Assembly: GCA_017507045.1 (NCBI GenBank) | Contig: JAFWBP010000012.1 | Location: forward strand, 62,001 to 126,000 | DNA length: 64,000 nt | Direction: 5' to 3' | Origin: Clostridia bacterium | GTDB taxonomy: Bacteria > Bacillota > Clostridia > Christensenellales > Borkfalkiaceae | Notes under the pieces: generated by a model | What the model was told of the DNA's origin: nothing | Databases searched by the model: none | Seen by the model: the letters and a program-made list of their open reading frames with translations, nothing else | Shown: one piece after another, positions 25,993 to 35,935 of the stretch | How the letters are laid out: every line of letters begins with the position of its first letter | Position numbering within the stretch: the stretch's first letter is position 1 | Program-made: the position numbers and the translations under genes

Positions 25993-27300
25993 TTATTTTT
26001 CGCGCGATTTCCTCTCCGCAAGAACGTGCATTGCGCATTCAATGCGCTTTTTCATCATCGCGCACGTCATCGGATAAGGTTCGTTGATATCGCCGCAATA
26101 GTGATAGTTGTTCGCGTTGCACCCACCCGAGCAGATGAACTTGGCAAAACACCCCTCACATTTTTTGCGCGTGAAGAGGCAACTCTCGGCAAATTTCGCT
26201 CTGAGCGCACCATCGAGCTTGCCCTCGAATACGTTGCCCATCTTGAAATTTACATCGCCGGCGAACTGATGGCAGGGGTAGATATCGCCGCAGGGCACGA
26301 CGGAGAAATACTCGTTCCCCGCGCCGCACGCCGAAACGCGTTTTTGCAGGCAGGGTCCGCCTTCGAGATCGATTTGGAAATGGAAGAACAGGAATCCCTT
26401 CCCCTCCGCTTCCCGCTTGATATATTCATCAGCGAGCAACTCGTATTCCCGTTCGATTGCAGGAAGGTGCTCCTCGCGGATCTGCAGATCGGGGATATCG
26501 GTAACGACGGGCTCAAGCGAAATAGAATCGAACCCGTTATCTGCCAGAAAGAGCACGTCCTTGGCGAAATCAAGATTTTTTGCCGTGAAGGTGCCGCGGA
26601 CGTAATAGTGCTTATCTCCCCGCGCCTTCACAAACCTCTTGATTTTTTCGATGACGGCATCGAAACTTCCCTTGCCGTTCACCGTTTTTCTCACCTCGTC
26701 GTGCACCTGCTTTCTGCCGTCGAGAGAGAGGACGACGTTTTCCATCTCCGCGTTGAAAAACGCGATCGTTTCGTCATCGAGAAGGAGGCCGTTTGTCGTC
26801 GTCGTGAAGAGGAATTTTTTACCCAGCTTCGCGCCCTCTTCCTTTGCGTAGTATACCGTTTTTTTCACAACGTCGAGGTTCATCAGCGGCTCGCCGCCGA
26901 AGAAATCCACCTCAAGCACTTTGCGATTTCCGCTTTCACGCAAAAGGAAATCGATCGCCGCCTTCGCCGTTTCGAAACTCATGACTTCACGAACGGAGTG
27001 ATATGCCCCTTCATCCGCAAAGCAATAGCGGCAACGGAGGTTACAATCGTGCGAAACGTGCAGGCAGAGCGCCTTTACCTCGTTCGATTTTATGGGCCGA
27101 GCGTTCGTTTCGGGCGCATCCAAGAGGCCGGAAGATTTGAGCGCAGCGAGATCGGAAAGCGTGGCTTTAAGCTCCTCATCGGTGAATGCTACCGGCTCCC
27201 CTTTGAGATGGCGCGCTGTGGCTTCATCGCACTCGTGCAAAGCCCCACTGCCCGTATCGTAAATATAGTGCTTATCGTGGTATGTGAAAACGTGAATCAT
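25993..27300 (-). CDS. scfB: SCIFF peptide maturase, radical SAM/SPASM
   Basis: Radical SAM enzyme that installs thioether links from cysteine sulfur to backbone carbons in the SCIFF peptide. The 435-residue product has an N-terminal peptide-binding region, the radical SAM motif CNLRCRYC within LHVSHDCNLRCRYCFADEG, VDFFGGEPLMN, and a SPASM region with many cysteines (GGPCLQKRVSACGAG, DIYPCHQF, FTRKKCEGCFAKFICSGGCNAN). It is paired with the SCIFF precursor 103 bp upstream, which makes the assignment firm. No strong Shine-Dalgarno is visible, and a terminator-like hairpin lies between the two genes. Confidence 0.95.
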   Translation of the reverse strand: MIHVFTYHDKHYIYDTGSGALHECDEATARHLKGEPVAFTDEELKATLSDLAALKSSGLLDAPETNARPIKSNEVKALCLHVSHDCNLRCRYCFADEGAYHSVREVMSFETAKAAIDFLLRESGNRKVLEVDFFGGEPLMNLDVVKKTVYYAKEEGAKLGKKFLFTTTTNGLLLDDETIAFFNAEMENVVLSLDGRKQVHDEVRKTVNGKGSFDAVIEKIKRFVKARGDKHYYVRGTFTAKNLDFAKDVLFLADNGFDSISLEPVVTDIPDLQIREEHLPAIEREYELLADEYIKREAEGKGFLFFHFQIDLEGGPCLQKRVSACGAGNEYFSVVPCGDIYPCHQFAGDVNFKMGNVFEGKLDGALRAKFAESCLFTRKKCEGCFAKFICSGGCNANNYHYCGDINEPYPMTCAMMKKRIECAMHVLAERKSREK

Positions 27301-27352
27301 ATTTTTGCAACAGCTGCTTCTTGCGTGCGCAGAGAGCGCATTCCATTTCGTA

Positions 27353-27385
27353 AAACGCTAAAAGAGCGGCAGTACCCCGCCGCTC
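27353..27385 (-). terminator. terminator-like hairpin between SCIFF precursor and maturase
   Basis: Minus strand: GAGCGGC and GCCGCTC pair around GGGGTACT, then TTTTAGCGTTTT. It lies 18 nt past the precursor stop. Partial termination here would give more precursor mRNA than enzyme mRNA. Confidence 0.65.
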
Positions 27386-27402
27386 CCGATGCTTCGAGTA
27401 TC

Positions 27403-27555
27403 TTACTTTCTCTCGATCTTCTGCTCGCGGGTTACGCGCTCGCAGGACTGATTGCCGACCGTGCAGCTAGTCTTGCAGGCGGACTGGCAGGTGCTCCGGC
27501 ATTCGCCGCAGCCGGTTACTTTCTTCTCGGAAGGCTTTGCAATCGTCTTGATCAT
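27403..27555 (-). CDS. scfA: SCIFF ribosomal peptide precursor (six cysteines)
   Basis: A 50-residue ORF opening MIKTIAKPSEKKVT and carrying Cys16, Cys19, Cys23, Cys27, Cys31 and Cys38 (GCGECRSTCQSACKTSC, then GNQSCER), with a Lys/Arg/Glu-rich tail. This is the 'six cysteines in forty-five' peptide found almost universally in Clostridia, whose cysteines are crosslinked by the radical SAM maturase encoded just downstream. Its biological function is unknown. An AGAGG ribosome site and a good sigma-A promoter precede it. It sits in its usual neighbourhood between the TIGR04086 and maturase genes. Confidence 0.96.
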   Translation of the reverse strand: MIKTIAKPSEKKVTGCGECRSTCQSACKTSCTVGNQSCERVTREQKIERK

Positions 27556-27582
27556 ATGGATTTACCTCTGTCGTTTTTTCTT

Positions 27583-27611
27583 ATTATACAACAGGCGCGG
27601 TAATTTTGCAA
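27583..27611 (-). promoter_or_regulatory. promoter of the SCIFF precursor
   Basis: Minus strand: TTGCAA (27611-27606), 17-bp spacer, TATAAT (27588-27583), giving a short leader of about 20 nt. Confidence 0.8.
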
Positions 27612-27689
27612 GCGATTTTCTTTATCTTTCCGCAATTCAGTAACTCAGACTTCGCATTATAGAAATATTCGCTTATAACCGCCGCCCGA

Positions 27690-28070
27690 TCATTCTTCTT
27701 TTCTGAGCTTCACGCTGAAAATTGCGCCGAGGCCGCCCAGCACACCCGTCATGAGAAGCTCCAATAAAAAGAGTACCGTGAGGTGAAATCCGCCGCCGAT
27801 CGCCGCAAACAGGAGCATGGCAAGAATGCAACCCGCAATCCCTGCCGCAATTCCCTTGAAGAGCGCTCTGCCGCTGCGCACGAATATGAGGGAAAACGCG
27901 AAGGAGGAAAGCGCTTTGAGCGCCCAATTAACACCTTGTACAACCCCCTGCGATGGCGCATAAGCCTTTACGATCACGGCAAATATTGCCGCCGCAAAGA
28001 GATAAAACGCCGCGCTGCACGCCGCTGCGAGCAGAACTTCACGCACCGCACTTTTTACGTCAAACTCCAT
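27690..28070 (-). CDS. TIGR04086 family membrane protein
   Basis: Small membrane protein of 126 residues with four hydrophobic segments (about 12-34, 46-63, 70-92, 95-117). The composition, length and position between yajC and the SCIFF precursor match the TIGR04086 family of Clostridia, whose function is unknown but which co-occurs with SCIFF. The Shine-Dalgarno GGAGG lies 7 nt before the ATG and is the last part of the yajC terminator stem, so ribosome access should depend on that hairpin. It ends with charged KLRKEE. Confidence 0.85.
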   Translation of the reverse strand: MEFDVKSAVREVLLAAACSAAFYLFAAAIFAVIVKAYAPSQGVVQGVNWALKALSSFAFSLIFVRSGRALFKGIAAGIAGCILAMLLFAAIGGGFHLTVLFLLELLMTGVLGGLGAIFSVKLRKEE

Positions 28071-28108
28071 AAAAAAACCTCCGCATACGCTCTATCCGTA
28101 TGCGGAGG
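28071..28108 (-). terminator. yajC terminator carrying the next gene's Shine-Dalgarno
   Basis: Minus strand: CCTCCGCATACG and CGTATGCGGAGG... pair over 11-12 bp around an ATAGAG-type loop, followed by seven T. The T-run abuts the ATG of the TIGR04086 gene, and the final GGAGG of the stem is the only ribosome site for it. Confidence 0.9.
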
Positions 28109-28117
28109 ATCGGTTGA

Positions 28118-28561
28118 TTATTCCTCAGTTTCTTTCTTATCTTCCGTGGGAGCGGCTTTCTTTGCTTCCTTTTCCGCCTTCTTTTTTGCCTCTGCTTCCT
28201 CGCGAGCAAGTTGTTTGGGGCCCTTGGCATCCGTTTGCGCAATACTCAGCTTATCCACTTTCAGATAAGATTTGCCCGCAGTATCCGTGCCCGATTCGAT
28301 AACAACGGTATCGTCATCGCAAACTTCTACTACGACGCCGCAGACGCCGCCGATCGTTCTCACCTTGTGCCCGGGAGCAAGCACGGAGAGCTGTTCTTGA
28401 TAATCCTCTTGCTGCGCTTTTCCCTTCCTGCCTGAAAAGAACATGAATACAAAAGCCAAAACGATGAGCCCTACGAGGATGATCGGCATCACGATGTTAT
28501 TTCCACCGGCGGGTTCCGTGGCGCCCCCTTCTGCTGCATCGAGCAATACATTCCAAAACAT
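28118..28561 (-). CDS. yajC: preprotein translocase subunit YajC
   Basis: Small SecDF-associated protein, 147 residues. One membrane helix (about 22-42, IVMPIILVGLIVLAFVFMFF) is followed by the YajC cytoplasmic domain (DYQEQLSVLAPGHKVRTIGGVCGVVVEVCDDDTVVIESG) and a Lys/Glu/Ala-rich tail of about 40 residues. AAGGAGG lies 8 nt before the ATG. It has its own promoter and a strong terminator. It sits between tgt and TIGR04086, upstream of secDF, the usual Clostridial order. Confidence 0.95.
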   Translation of the reverse strand: MFWNVLLDAAEGGATEPAGGNNIVMPIILVGLIVLAFVFMFFSGRKGKAQQEDYQEQLSVLAPGHKVRTIGGVCGVVVEVCDDDTVVIESGTDTAGKSYLKVDKLSIAQTDAKGPKQLAREEAEAKKKAEKEAKKAAPTEDKKETEE

Positions 28562-28588
28562 ATTAAAACCTCCTTATATAACGCTTAT

Positions 28589-28617
28589 ATCATACCTTAA
28601 ATGGCAGATTTTGGCAA
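28589..28617 (-). promoter_or_regulatory. promoter of yajC
   Basis: Minus strand: TTGCCA (28617-28612), 17-bp spacer, TATGAT (28594-28589). Confidence 0.7.
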
Positions 28618-28693
28618 GCATTTTTGGGATATATATTTTCCTTTCACCAAGTTTTCATACGCGAAGAAGGCGATTTTTGCGAAACGCAAAGAT

Positions 28694-30192
<1,499 letters not shown>

Positions 30193-30294
30193 AATTCCCT
30201 ATCTATAATATCGGATTACGGCGTCTGCAAAACGCCACTTGGGCATTTCCCGGGCAAAAAAATTGATCACCCGAATCTGTTTCAAAATCGCCCT

Positions 30295-31314
30295 TCACAA
30301 AATCAAGCAGGCATCGCCGAAGCTAAAAAAGCGATATCGCTCTTGAACTGCCGTTTCGTAAATATGCAACATTCCCTCTCGCGAACAGAGCGAAGAGACG
30401 AGCATGAGCAACGTGCTCTCAGGCAGGTGGAAGTTGGTGATGAGCGCGTCTACGCATTTGAACCGATAGGGCGGATAGATGAAGATGTTCGTATTCCCTT
30501 TCCCCGCGTGAACGGTGCCATCCATGTCTGCAACCGTCTCTAAGGTGCGAACAGAAGTGGTGCCAACGCAGATAATTCTTCTGCCCTCTTTTTTTGCGCG
30601 GTTTATGGAATTTGCCGCCTCTTGAGAAACCTCGTAGTACTCTGAATGCATCTCATGCGTTTCCACGTTTTCCACCTTCACAGGGCGGAAGGTGCCGAGG
30701 CCAACGTGAAGAAGCACCTCCACGATCTCCACACCCTTTTCGCGAATCGCATTCATCAGTTCCGGCGTGAAGTGCAACCCTGCCGTGGGCGCCGCAGCCG
30801 AACCGTTTTCCTTGGAATACACCGTTTGATAGCGCTCCGGATCCTTGAGCTTTTCGTGAATATAAGGAGGCAGCGGCATACTCCCTGCACGAGAGAGCAC
30901 ATCCTCAAACGCACCTTGATAGAAGAATTTTACGTGCCGCTCGCCCGATTCTGTGATGCCGATAATTTCAAGTGAAAGCTCTTCGTTTACTACAAGCTTT
31001 ACGCCCGGTTTGCACTTTCTGCCCGGTTTCACGAGCACCTCCCACGTATCGAGCTCAAGGCGCTTTAAGAGCAGAATCTCAACCTTTCCGCCGGACACGG
31101 TATAGGCAAACAGCCTCGCGGGCAGCACTCGTGTGCGATTTACAACGAGTACATCTCCCTCTTTGAGATAATCAATGACGTTGCGGAAGATTTTATGCTC
31201 AATCGTTTTCGAATTTTTGTGATAGACTAAAAGCCGCGCACTGTCTCGCGGCTCCGCAGGCGTTTGGGCTATGAGCTCCTCGGGGAGGTTGTAGTAAAAA
31301 TCGGAAGTTTTCAT
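30295..31314 (-). CDS. queA: S-adenosylmethionine:tRNA ribosyltransferase-isomerase
   Basis: Transfers the ribosyl of SAM to preQ1-34 in tRNA, forming epoxyqueuosine. The 339-residue protein shows the family opening ([29 protein letters not shown]), [33 protein letters not shown] and [27 protein letters not shown]. The start at 31314 has GGGAAG about 10 nt upstream; a start six codons earlier has none. It follows ruvB in the ruvCAB-queA-tgt arrangement. Confidence 0.96.
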   Translation of the reverse strand: MKTSDFYYNLPEELIAQTPAEPRDSARLLVYHKNSKTIEHKIFRNVIDYLKEGDVLVVNRTRVLPARLFAYTVSGGKVEILLLKRLELDTWEVLVKPGRKCKPGVKLVVNEELSLEIIGITESGERHVKFFYQGAFEDVLSRAGSMPLPPYIHEKLKDPERYQTVYSKENGSAAAPTAGLHFTPELMNAIREKGVEIVEVLLHVGLGTFRPVKVENVETHEMHSEYYEVSQEAANSINRAKKEGRRIICVGTTSVRTLETVADMDGTVHAGKGNTNIFIYPPYRFKCVDALITNFHLPESTLLMLVSSLCSREGMLHIYETAVQERYRFFSFGDACLIL

Positions 31315-31347
31315 GGTTAAAATTCTTCCCACCGGAAGGTTTGTGCA

Positions 31348-32397
31348 TTAATCACGATCGAACACACTCATCTGCCTGCGAACCGTTTCCGGCATATTCA
31401 CGCCCATATGCGCGTAGCCGCCCTTGAGGCATACTCTGCCTCGCGGAGTGCGCGCAATAAAGCCGAGCTGAAGAAGGTAGGGCTCGTAGATATCCTCGAT
31501 GGTGCCTACGTCTTCGTTAATGGTTGCGGCGAGCGTTTCAAGCCCCACCGGTCCTCCGTTGAATTTTTCGATAAGGGCACGGAGAAGATTTCGATCCGTT
31601 TCATCGAGGCCGAGCTGATCGATCTCCATGCGAAGGAGCGCTTTTTCTGCATCCGCCTTGGAAACGGCGGTGCTGCCGAGAACGGCAGAGAAATCGCGCA
31701 CGCGTTTCAAAAGTCGGTTTGCAATACGCGGCGTGCCGCGCGAGCGGCGTGCGATCTCGTAACTCCCCTCCTCTTCAACGGAAATACCAAGCGTTCTTGC
31801 GGAACGGTTCACGATGCGGCTGAGCTCATCGGAGGTATACATGTCCAAACGGCACATGATGCCAAAGCGATCGCGCAAGGGAGAAGAGAGCATGCCTGCG
31901 CGCGTTGTTGCGCCAATCAATGTAAAGCGTTTTAATGAAAAACGGATGTTACGCGCCGAAGGCCCTTTCCCTACAATGATATCGAGCGCGTAATCCTCCA
32001 TCGCCGAATAAAGAATTTCCTCCACCTGATGATTGAGGCGGTGGATCTCATCGATGAAGAGGATATCGCCCTCGTTCAGATTGGTGAGGATCGCGGCGAG
32101 ATCGCCCGAACGCTCGATTGCAGGGCCGCTCGTAACCTTAATTTGCGTGCCCATCGTGTTTGCAATAATGTGCGCGAGCGTCGTTTTTCCAAGGCCGGGC
32201 GGGCCATACAAAAGCACGTGATCGAGTGCCTCACCCCTTGCCTTCGCGGCCGCCATAAAGACGGCGAGGTTCTCCTTCACCTTATCCTGCCCAACGTATT
32301 CTTCCATCGTCTTTGGGCGGAGAATGTTTTCTTCGATATCAAAATCGCTCTTTGTGCCGGAAAGCAACCTTCCCTCACCGAATTCGTCTTCAAACAT
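31348..32397 (-). CDS. ruvB: Holliday junction branch-migration helicase RuvB
   Basis: Hexameric AAA+ motor that drives branch migration with RuvA. The 349-residue protein has Walker [11 protein letters not shown], Walker B FIDEIHRL, sensor 1 IGATTRAG, the arginine-finger region [10 protein letters not shown] and a C-terminal winged helix ending in [13 protein letters not shown]. It begins 3 bp after the ruvA stop, so the genes are coupled. Confidence 0.97.
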   Translation of the reverse strand: MFEDEFGEGRLLSGTKSDFDIEENILRPKTMEEYVGQDKVKENLAVFMAAAKARGEALDHVLLYGPPGLGKTTLAHIIANTMGTQIKVTSGPAIERSGDLAAILTNLNEGDILFIDEIHRLNHQVEEILYSAMEDYALDIIVGKGPSARNIRFSLKRFTLIGATTRAGMLSSPLRDRFGIMCRLDMYTSDELSRIVNRSARTLGISVEEEGSYEIARRSRGTPRIANRLLKRVRDFSAVLGSTAVSKADAEKALLRMEIDQLGLDETDRNLLRALIEKFNGGPVGLETLAATINEDVGTIEDIYEPYLLQLGFIARTPRGRVCLKGGYAHMGVNMPETVRRQMSVFDRD

Positions 32398-32400
32398 GGT

Positions 32401-33003
32401 TTACCTTCCTTGCAGCGCAGTAAAAATTATTTCTTCCACCGTTTTTGCGCCTTTTGCCTTTGCGCGAGAGACCGCCTGCGCGCTCTCTTGTTTTGTAAAT
32501 CCAAGCCCCATAAGTGCTGAAACTGCGTCGTCATCTTCAGACATGGTAGGTACAGATACTCTCCCCCCTACCGATTCGCTACCCAAAAGCTCATCTGCCG
32601 AGATTTTGCCGTGGAGTTCTAAAATGATGCGCTCCGCCGTTTTTTTGCCAACGCCCTTCACTGCAGAAAGGCGCTTTGCATCCGCCGTGGCGATCGCCTC
32701 GGATACATCGGAAGGACGCATGGAGGAGAGGATTGCGATCGCCATCTTCGCGCCCACACCCTGCACGGAGGTGAGCTTTAAAAACAGCGCCTTTTCTTGC
32801 ATATCGGCAAAACCGAACAGCGAAACGCCATCCTCCTTTACCTGAAGATAGGTGAAAACTTCCCCCTCTTCTCCTGCTTTCACGCCCGAAAGCCGCGAAA
32901 ATGCCGCCCCGGAACAGGTAACTTCGTAACCCACGCCGTTCACTTCGAGGAGAACGTACTCCACGTTGATATATTTTACTTTACCCTTTAAGTAACCGAT
33001 CAT
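32401..33003 (-). CDS. ruvA: Holliday junction DNA-binding subunit RuvA
   Basis: Tetramer that holds the four-way junction for RuvB. The 200-residue product has the OB domain (MIGYLKGKVKYINVEYVLLEVNGVGYEV), two helix-hairpin-helix motifs (LTSVQGVGAKMAIAIL and LSAVKGVGKKTAERIILEL) and a C-terminal RuvB-binding domain (ALMGLGFTKQESAQAVS). AAGGAG precedes the start. It lies between ruvC and ruvB. Confidence 0.97.
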   Translation of the reverse strand: MIGYLKGKVKYINVEYVLLEVNGVGYEVTCSGAAFSRLSGVKAGEEGEVFTYLQVKEDGVSLFGFADMQEKALFLKLTSVQGVGAKMAIAILSSMRPSDVSEAIATADAKRLSAVKGVGKKTAERIILELHGKISADELLGSESVGGRVSVPTMSEDDDAVSALMGLGFTKQESAQAVSRAKAKGAKTVEEIIFTALQGR

Positions 33004-33053
33004 CTAATTTACTCCTTCAAAGCGGCAAAGCCTTCCCAAGGAAGCGCTTCAAA

Positions 33054-33551
33054 TTACCGCACGCCGAACATTCCCGAAAATCTGCTCGTGAACGCATGGC
33101 ACAGCGCAACTGCGAGCGCATCGGCAGCGTCATCCGGGCGCGGAATGCTCTTCAGGCGTAGGTGAGATGCCACCACGCGCTGCATCTGTCCTTTATCTGC
33201 CGCCCCGTAACCCGTGAGCGCCTGCTTGATTTGATTGGGCTTGTATTCGAAAATTCTGCCGCACCGCTTATTGCAGGTGAGCATGATCACGCCGCGCGCG
33301 TGTGCAACGGCGATACCCGTTGTAACATTCTTTGAGAAGAAAAGCTCTTCCATCGCCGCTTCATCGGGCTGAAATTTATCGAAGAGCGCATTCACTCCCT
33401 CCTCAAGGATGCAAAGGCGCACGGCGAAATTTTCCGAAGGCGGCGTTTTCACCACGCCGAAATCCACGGGAGAGCAATTCCCCCGCGCATCCTTTTCGAT
33501 AACGCCGTAACCCATCGTCCCATAGCCGGGATCCAGCCCCAGTATAATCAT
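33054..33551 (-). CDS. ruvC: Holliday junction resolvase RuvC
   Basis: Endonuclease that cuts Holliday junctions symmetrically. The 165-residue protein has the catalytic acidic residues in ILGLDPGYGTMGYGV (first Asp), AAMEELFFSKN (Glu) and the C-terminal PRPDDAADALAVALCHA (two Asp). No Shine-Dalgarno is present: the -10 box TAAACT ends only 6 nt before the ATG, so the transcript would start at or next to the A of the ATG. The first residues MIILGLDPG are those of the family, so the start is well fixed. Confidence 0.96.
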   Translation of the reverse strand: MIILGLDPGYGTMGYGVIEKDARGNCSPVDFGVVKTPPSENFAVRLCILEEGVNALFDKFQPDEAAMEELFFSKNVTTGIAVAHARGVIMLTCNKRCGRIFEYKPNQIKQALTGYGAADKGQMQRVVASHLRLKSIPRPDDAADALAVALCHAFTSRFSGMFGVR

Positions 33552-33557
33552 AAAAAC

Positions 33558-33587
33558 AGTTTACCATAAATTGCCCCATGCCGTCAA
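33558..33587 (-). promoter_or_regulatory. ruvCAB promoter, predicted leaderless
   Basis: Minus strand: TTGACG (33587-33582), 18-bp spacer, TAAACT (33563-33558), then six bases and the ruvC ATG (33551). Confidence 0.65.
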
Positions 33588-33664
33588 GAGAAACCGTAAA
33601 GAAAAAAGACCGCACGCGCAAACGAAAATTCAATATTTCACAATGCGTTATCATTCTAAATGGC

Positions 33665-33693
33665 TTGCTTTTTTTCATAAAACCGTGTACTAT
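33665..33693 (+). promoter_or_regulatory. weak promoter candidate for argH
   Basis: TTGCTT (33665-33670) and TACTAT (33688-33693) with a 17-bp spacer; a better -10 (TATAAA, 33691-33696) has a 20-bp spacer. This divergent ruvC/argH intergenic region must contain the argH start site, but the exact boxes are uncertain. Confidence 0.35.
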
Positions 33694-33752
33694 AAAGAAA
33701 AGGCACGGTGGAGCTTTTCCCCTTTGCCGGAAAATAAAAGGAAATTTGCACT

Positions 33753-35126
33753 ATGAAACTTTGGGAAGGCAGATTTGAAAAACCGCTCGATAAACTGGCA
33801 GATGACTTTAATGAGTCACTCTCCTTCGATAAGGCACTTTGGCAGGTGGATATCACCGCCTCCATCGCCCATGCAACGATGCTGGGCAAATGCGGCATCA
33901 TCACAGAGGACGAGGCGAATTCCATTGTGGAAGGGCTCAACGGCATCTACGCAGATATCGAGCAGGGCGCACTTGCACTGCAGGGCGCCGAGGATATTCA
34001 TTCCTTTGTGGAAAACGAGCTTACGAGGCGCATCGGCGATGCGGGCAAAAAGCTGCACACTGCGCGCTCGAGAAACGATCAGGTGGCTACGGATATGCGC
34101 CTTGAAGTGCGCCGCGGAATCAACCGCCTCACTAACCTTCTTAAAGGGCTTGTAGAAACACTTTTAGATCGGGCAAGGGAGGGCGCAAGGTATATTATGC
34201 CCGGATTTACCCACCTTCGAAAAGCGCAACCCATCAGTTGCGGGCAGTACTTTAACGCTTATTCCGAGATGTTCCTTCGCGACATGGATAGGCTCTGCGA
34301 CGCGGAACGCCGCATTAGCGTGATGCCGCTCGGAAGCGCAGCGCTCGCCGGGACCTCCTACCCTATCGACCGTGAGATCACCAAAGAACTGCTTGGCTTT
34401 CAGGAAATTTCCGAAAACTCGCTCGACGCCGTATCCGATCGCGATTTCGTAGCGGAGTATATTTTCTGCGCCTCTCTCACGCTTGCGCACCTTTCCCGCC
34501 TGTGTGAGGATACCATTCTCTACACCTCCGAGGAATTCGGTTATTGGGAGATTCCAGATGAGCTTTCAACGGGTTCTTCCATCATGCCGCAGAAGAAAAA
34601 TCCCGATCTTCCCGAGCTTGTGCGCGGCAAAGCGGGGCGCGTGTACGGCGATCTTATGGCGATCCTCACCGTGATCAAGGGCATTCCGCTGGCCTATAAT
34701 AAAGATCTGCAGGAGGATAAAGAGCCTTACTTCGATGCTGCAAAAACGGCAGAGAATTGCGTTGCCATATACACCGAGCTCATGAAGCGCATCAAGCTCA
34801 ACGTGAACGCAATGTATGAAGCGGCGGGCGCAGGCTACGCAACGGCGACCGATGTTGCAGATTATCTCGCCAAGCGCGGCGTACCCTTCCGCGATGCCCA
34901 TGCAATCACCGGAAAAATCGTTCGCTACTGCATCGAGCAAGAAAAAACGCTCCCCTCTCTTACCCTTGAAGAGTTCAAAGCGGCTAGCCATGTCTTTGAA
35001 GCGGACGTTCTGGAAGCGGTGAAGACGAGAAATTCGGCGGAGGCGAGAGATTCCGTTGGCGGCTCCTCCCATCGCGCCGTCCGCCGCGGCATAACCGCCA
35101 TTAAGCGCCGCCTTGCAAAGTATTGA
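33753..35126 (+). CDS. argH: argininosuccinate lyase
   Basis: Splits argininosuccinate to arginine and fumarate, last step of arginine synthesis. The 457-residue product has the fumarase/aspartase superfamily blocks: DVHS-like EDIHSFVENELTRRIGDAGKKLHTARSRNDQVATD, PGFTHLRKAQPISCGQY, and the signature GSSIMPQKKNPDLPELVRGKAG. An AAAGGAAA ribosome site precedes the ATG. No argG is next to it; the following gene is the YggS-type PLP protein, overlapping in translation. Confidence 0.97.
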   Translation: MKLWEGRFEKPLDKLADDFNESLSFDKALWQVDITASIAHATMLGKCGIITEDEANSIVEGLNGIYADIEQGALALQGAEDIHSFVENELTRRIGDAGKKLHTARSRNDQVATDMRLEVRRGINRLTNLLKGLVETLLDRAREGARYIMPGFTHLRKAQPISCGQYFNAYSEMFLRDMDRLCDAERRISVMPLGSAALAGTSYPIDREITKELLGFQEISENSLDAVSDRDFVAEYIFCASLTLAHLSRLCEDTILYTSEEFGYWEIPDELSTGSSIMPQKKNPDLPELVRGKAGRVYGDLMAILTVIKGIPLAYNKDLQEDKEPYFDAAKTAENCVAIYTELMKRIKLNVNAMYEAAGAGYATATDVADYLAKRGVPFRDAHAITGKIVRYCIEQEKTLPSLTLEEFKAASHVFEADVLEAVKTRNSAEARDSVGGSSHRAVRRGITAIKRRLAKY

Positions 35127-35127
35127 A

Positions 35128-35811
35128 ATGGAAAATTTCAAAAAGCATACTATCACAAACGGCGTTAAAAAATTGCTCGCAGAGCTTGCCGAAGGAAACA
35201 TTTTCGGCGAGCGCGTAACACTCGTTGCCGCAACAAAAACGCGTACTCCGGAAGAAATTCAGCAGGCGATCGACGCCGGAGTTTCGGATATTGGCGAGAA
35301 CAAAGCACAAGAATTTCGCGAAAAATACGATATGATTCGCGGCGGCAATCGCCATTTCATCGGACATCTGCAAACGAATAAGGTGAAGTATCTTGTTGGC
35401 AAAACGCACCTCATTCATTCCGTGGACCGCGATGAACTTGCCGAAGAAATTGCGCGACGCGCACAAAAGCTTGGGATCGTGCAAAACGTTCTCATTCAAA
35501 TCAATATCGGGTGCGAGCAGACGAAGGGCGGCTATCCCTTAAAGCGCGGACTTGAAACCTTTGAACGGCTTAAGGAAACGGAAGGCCTCTCCCCCCTCGG
35601 CTTTATGGCAATGCTACCCGATTCGAAGGATGAAGCCCTGCTCGGCGAACTTGCCGATCGTATGCGCGCGCTCTTTGATGAAGCGAAAAAAAGCGATCCG
35701 CGCGTGGCGTATCTTTCCATGGGTATGAGCGGCGATTGGAGGCTGTGCCTTAGGCATGGTGCCAACATGATCCGTCTTGGAACGGCAATCTTCGGCGAAA
35801 GGGTGTATTGA
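35128..35811 (+). CDS. YggS family pyridoxal-phosphate homeostasis protein
   Basis: PLP-binding alanine-racemase-fold protein (PLPBP/YggS) that buffers PLP and keeps amino-acid pools balanced; it has no known catalysis. The 227-residue protein carries the PLP lysine in LVAATKTRTPEEI, the GENKAQEFREKYD and HFIGHLQTNKVKYL blocks, and the phosphate-binding LSMGMSGDW and RLGTAIFGER. The ATG at 35128 follows the argH stop by one base; a TTG at 35113 inside argH is an alternative. Translation probably depends on coupling to argH. Confidence 0.93.
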   Translation: MENFKKHTITNGVKKLLAELAEGNIFGERVTLVAATKTRTPEEIQQAIDAGVSDIGENKAQEFREKYDMIRGGNRHFIGHLQTNKVKYLVGKTHLIHSVDRDELAEEIARRAQKLGIVQNVLIQINIGCEQTKGGYPLKRGLETFERLKETEGLSPLGFMAMLPDSKDEALLGELADRMRALFDEAKKSDPRVAYLSMGMSGDWRLCLRHGANMIRLGTAIFGERVY

Positions 35812-35846
35812 AAAGCCTTTATAACTACCCAAACCCCATAAAATAG

Positions 35847-35878
35847 AAAGAGAGAACACTGCGGCGCTCTCTTTTTTT
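35847..35878 (+). terminator. terminator of argH-yggS
   Basis: AAAGAGAG and CTCTCTTT pair around a 12-nt loop and are followed by more T residues. Confidence 0.8.
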
Positions 35879-35935
35879 CTATAAAATAATCGCTAATTTC
35901 TCAAAAATCGGTTATAATGAGAATAGGAGGCGCTT

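Noticed and set aside
26026..27603. 525-codon plus-strand frame opposite the SCIFF maturase and precursor
   Set aside because: Antisense to two well-identified genes and reads across the intergenic hairpin.
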